Assembly (NCBI GenBank): GCA_002311745.1
Contig: DBZL01000057.1
Span: 1-27,364 of the forward strand
DNA length: 27,364 nt
Direction of reading: 5' to 3'
Source: Phycisphaerales bacterium UBA1161
GTDB taxonomy: Bacteria; Planctomycetota; Phycisphaerae; Tepidisphaerales; Tepidisphaeraceae
Part shown: positions 25,320 to 27,364 of the stretch, piece after piece
How the letters are laid out: each line of letters begins with the position of its first letter
Position numbering within the stretch: position 1 is the stretch's first letter
Position numbers and translations under genes: made by a program
The notes under the pieces: model-generated
The model's database searches: none
What the model was told of the DNA's origin: nothing
The model's input: the letters and a program-made list of their open reading frames with translations, nothing else

Positions 25320-26112
25320 GACGTTCCAATGGCGGCCGTTCATCTTTCCGGCGCCCAGCCAAGTGCTGGATGCCATGCTCAACATGCTGGGCATTTCCAG
25401 CGGCTTTGGTAAGCCGCTGCACGCCGGCTGGCCTCTCGTCGCACGGGAACCGCTGGATTCCTCCCCCCTGCTCAGCCGCGTTTTGCACAGCCCGCTGATT
25501 AGCGCGGACCTGGTCAGCGCTGCGCGGCTGGTCGTGGGTTTCGCCATCAGCGTCATGCTGGGCGCGGGCCTGGGGGCGGTGATGTGGCGCTGGATCGCGG
25601 TGGACGATTTTCTGGGGCCGGTCTTTCTCGGGTTGCAGACGCTGCCCAGCGTCTGCTGGGTGCCGCTGGCCGTCCTGGTCTTCGGGTTGAGCGAAACGGG
25701 AATCCTGTTTGTGCTCATCATGGGCAGCGCGTTTGGGATCTCGCTGTCGATGCGGGATGGGCTGCGGACGATTCCGCCGCTGTATCACCGGGCCGGGCTG
25801 ATGATGGGAGCGCGTCGCTGGCGGTTGTACCGCCACGTGCTGCTGCCGGCCGCCCTGCCGGCCCTGGCCAGCAGCTTGCGCCAGGGGTTCAGTTTTGCCT
25901 GGCGATCACTGATGGGCGCGGAGTTGATCCTCGTCGCCGAACGCCGCGGGCTGGGGTTTTTGCTCAAAACCGGCCAGGACTATTCGGATATCGCCCAGGT
26001 GGTGGCGGTGATGGTGGTGATGGTCGTCATCGGCATCCTGGCGGATCGGCTGGTCTTTGCCCCCATCGAGCGGCGCGTGCACCTGCGCTTCGGCTTGGCC
26101 GGGGCGGGATAA
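25225..26112 (+). CDS. ABC transporter permease (NrtB/SsuC/TauC type)
   Basis: 295 residues with about six hydrophobic segments (about 14-30, 100-122, 128-150, 157-175, 205-225 and 262-280) and the EAA-like loop GLMMGARRWRLYRHVLLPAALPAL, which contacts the ATPase. Compared with the usual about 250 residues, there is an extra stretch of about 45 residues after the first helix. The start is a GTG at 25225 with GAGG upstream. It overlaps the ATPase reading frame by 95 nt, an unusually long overlap that ties the translation of both genes together. Confidence 0.9.
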   Translation: MSTPPWRPKIRGGLKRLLIWVLLLATWEAAFRTFQWRPFIFPAPSQVLDAMLNMLGISSGFGKPLHAGWPLVAREPLDSSPLLSRVLHSPLISADLVSAARLVVGFAISVMLGAGLGAVMWRWIAVDDFLGPVFLGLQTLPSVCWVPLAVLVFGLSETGILFVLIMGSAFGISLSMRDGLRTIPPLYHRAGLMMGARRWRLYRHVLLPAALPALASSLRQGFSFAWRSLMGAELILVAERRGLGFLLKTGQDYSDIAQVVAVMVVMVVIGILADRLVFAPIERRVHLRFGLAGAG

Positions 26113-26176
26113 ACCGCATCGAGGGCCGGGGGCGCGTTTTTTGACGCTGCGCCGGCGGGCGGCTAAAAACAGAGCC

Positions 26177-27259
26177 ATGGCCGGCCCCGATCGCCTGGAA
26201 ACGCTGCGAAAACAGATCGATCAGTTGGACGCGCAGATCGTCCAATTGCTCAATGCCCGCGCCCGCGTCGTCGTGGATATCGGAAAGATCAAACAGTCCC
26301 AGGGCGACCCCATCTACGCGCCAGACCGGGAAAAAGTGGTCTTGGAGAAGGTGCGCGAATTGAATCAGGGTCCGCTGCCGGACCGCTGCCTGGATGCGGT
26401 GTACCGCGAGTTGATGAGCGGCAGCTTCGCTCTGGAAAAGCCGCTGCGGATCGGATTCCTCGGCCCGGAGGGTTCGTTCAGCCACGCGGCCACGGTCGCC
26501 AAGTTCGGCAGCAGCGTGCAATGCGTGGCCATGGCGGACATCCCCGGCGTCTTCGAGGAAGTCATCCGCGGCCACATCGACTACGGCCTGGTCCCGGTTG
26601 AGAACAGCCTGCACGGCGGAATCGTCGATACGCTGGACGCGTTCCTGCACAGCTCGGCCAAAATCTGCGCCGAGGTGCTGATCACGGTGCATCACAATCT
26701 GCTGGCCAAACAGCCCTGGGAGCAGATCAAGACGATCCACAGCAAGCCGGAGGTGTTCAGCCAATGCCGCAACTGGCTGGCGACGACGGCCAAGGGCCGC
26801 GACGTTCAGGCGGCCGCCAGCACCAGCGGCGCCGCCGAGCTGGCCAGCAAGCAGGACGGCGCCGCCGCCATCGGCAGCACCTTGGCCGGCGAACTCTACG
26901 GCCTGCACGTACTGTTCGAGAACATCGAGGACAATCCGGACAACGTCACGCGATTTTTCGTGATCGGCCGCGACGGCGCTCGCCGCAGCGGCGACGACAA
27001 GACGGCGATCATGTTCACCACCGCCCACAAGCCCGGCGCCCTGGCCGAGGTTCTGGACGTGTTCAAGGAAAACGGCATCAACCTGACGGACATCGAGAAG
27101 CGTCCCAGCAAGAAGGTGAACTGGGAATACTATTTCTTCATCGACGCCCAAGGCCACGCGGACGATTTGGGCATGAGAACCGCGATCGAGCAGGCCAAGA
27201 AGCACTGCCTGCAGCTCACCGTCCTGGGCAGCTATCCGCGGGCGACGGAAGTGCTGTGA
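26177..27259 (+). CDS. pheA: Chorismate mutase / prephenate dehydratase / ACT (P-protein)
   Basis: 360 residues. Residues 5-85 are an AroQ-type chorismate mutase (RLETLRKQIDQLDAQIVQLL; YAPDREK). Residues 90-265 are prephenate dehydratase (RIGFLGPEGSFSHAA, VPVENSLHGGIVDTLD, NVTRF with Thr258). Residues 275-355 are an ACT domain (HKPGALAEVLDVFKENGINLTDIEKRP) that binds phenylalanine for feedback inhibition; the usual ESRP reads EKRP here. It makes phenylpyruvate from chorismate, for phenylalanine. ATG 26177 is chosen because the AroQ helix starts there; AGAG is a weak Shine-Dalgarno. It follows the permease by 64 nt, in the same direction but in an unrelated pathway. Confidence 0.96.
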   Translation: MAGPDRLETLRKQIDQLDAQIVQLLNARARVVVDIGKIKQSQGDPIYAPDREKVVLEKVRELNQGPLPDRCLDAVYRELMSGSFALEKPLRIGFLGPEGSFSHAATVAKFGSSVQCVAMADIPGVFEEVIRGHIDYGLVPVENSLHGGIVDTLDAFLHSSAKICAEVLITVHHNLLAKQPWEQIKTIHSKPEVFSQCRNWLATTAKGRDVQAAASTSGAAELASKQDGAAAIGSTLAGELYGLHVLFENIEDNPDNVTRFFVIGRDGARRSGDDKTAIMFTTAHKPGALAEVLDVFKENGINLTDIEKRPSKKVNWEYYFFIDAQGHADDLGMRTAIEQAKKHCLQLTVLGSYPRATEVL

Positions 27260-27345
27260 GTCGGAAACGTGAAACGTGATGCGTGAAGACGTGAAACGTG
27301 AAGACGTGAAAAGATAACTTCTTCACGGTTCACGTTTCGGACTCA
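27257..27345 (+). repeat. Repeat-rich hairpin downstream of pheA
   Basis: Two 17-nt arms (27257-27273 and 27329-27345) are inverted repeats with one mismatch; the left arm starts at the pheA stop codon. Between them are direct repeats: a 13-mer ACGTGAAACGTGA at 27267-27279 and 27289-27301, and a 15-mer CGTGAAGACGTGAAA at 27282-27296 and 27297-27311. A shorter alternative hairpin pairs 27293-27310 with 27322-27338. There is no T-tract, so it is a factor-dependent or processing element at best. It may be one member of a dispersed repeat family. Confidence 0.6.
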
Positions 27346-27364
27346 TACGCCTTCCGCGTGATTC

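Noticed and set aside
27257..27345. CRISPR array
   Set aside because: Repeats are 13-15 nt, adjacent without spacers of constant size, and no cas gene is in the window.

Overview
The window is high-GC DNA with a gene content that points to a planctomycete or a close relative in the PVC group. The evidence is a long MoxR/DUF58/BatA-like/VWA/DUF4175 operon, small DUF-type toxin-antitoxin-like genes, and a compact FabZ-ACP-FabZ-KS-KS cluster. No rRNA or tRNA gene, CRISPR array, transposase or phage gene was recognised. The assignment is inferred from gene families only, because no marker gene was compared.

Layout. (1) 147-12240, minus strand: one probable six-gene operon. It runs moxR-type AAA+ ATPase, DUF58 protein, BatA-like membrane protein, VWA/GATase-like membrane protein, giant DUF4175-like membrane protein and exported alpha-alpha toroid protein. 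It ends in a hairpin terminator that overlaps the last stop codon. The first gene has a strong Shine-Dalgarno and a candidate promoter, and the junctions are tight (TAAATG abutment, ATGA overlap). (2) 12384-13234, plus: DNA glycosylase fpg/mutM with its own terminator. (3) 13285-14736, minus: GAPDH with an unusual C-terminal CxxC...CxxC extension, behind a perfect TTGACA -35 box. (4) 15026-17117, plus: two signalling proteins with pseudo-receiver domains, the second ending in a GGDEF domain with an SGDEF signature. (5) 17122-17488, minus: rplU (ribosomal protein L21) with its own promoter and no rpmA behind it. (6) 17491-19129, minus: an accessory patch of five or six very small genes, several resembling toxin-antitoxin parts (DUF4258, HicB-like, RelB-like). 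Parts look truncated, and the patch is bounded by two extended -10 promoters. (7) 19212-23246, plus: a five-gene type II fatty-acid/polyketide-like cluster. It encodes FabZ-like dehydratase, an ACP with a long insert, a second FabZ-like protein lacking the catalytic His, a ketosynthase-fold protein lacking the whole Cys-His-His triad, and an intact ketosynthase. (8) 23348-26112, plus: a lipoprotein, ATPase and permease forming a nitrate/sulfonate/taurine-type ABC importer. (9) 26177-27259, plus: pheA (chorismate mutase/prephenate dehydratase/ACT), followed by a repeat-rich hairpin at the right edge.

The best candidate for an under-described system is region 7. Both enzyme pairs (KS/KS and FabZ/FabZ) consist of one intact and one catalytically degenerate paralogue, as in ketosynthase/chain-length-factor pairs and in heterodimeric dehydratases. 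The set lacks its own ketoreductase and acyltransferase, so it probably borrows these from primary fatty-acid synthesis to make a special acyl chain. The second candidate is the MoxR/VWA/DUF4175 operon, whose layout suggests an AAA+/VWA machine acting on the cell envelope.
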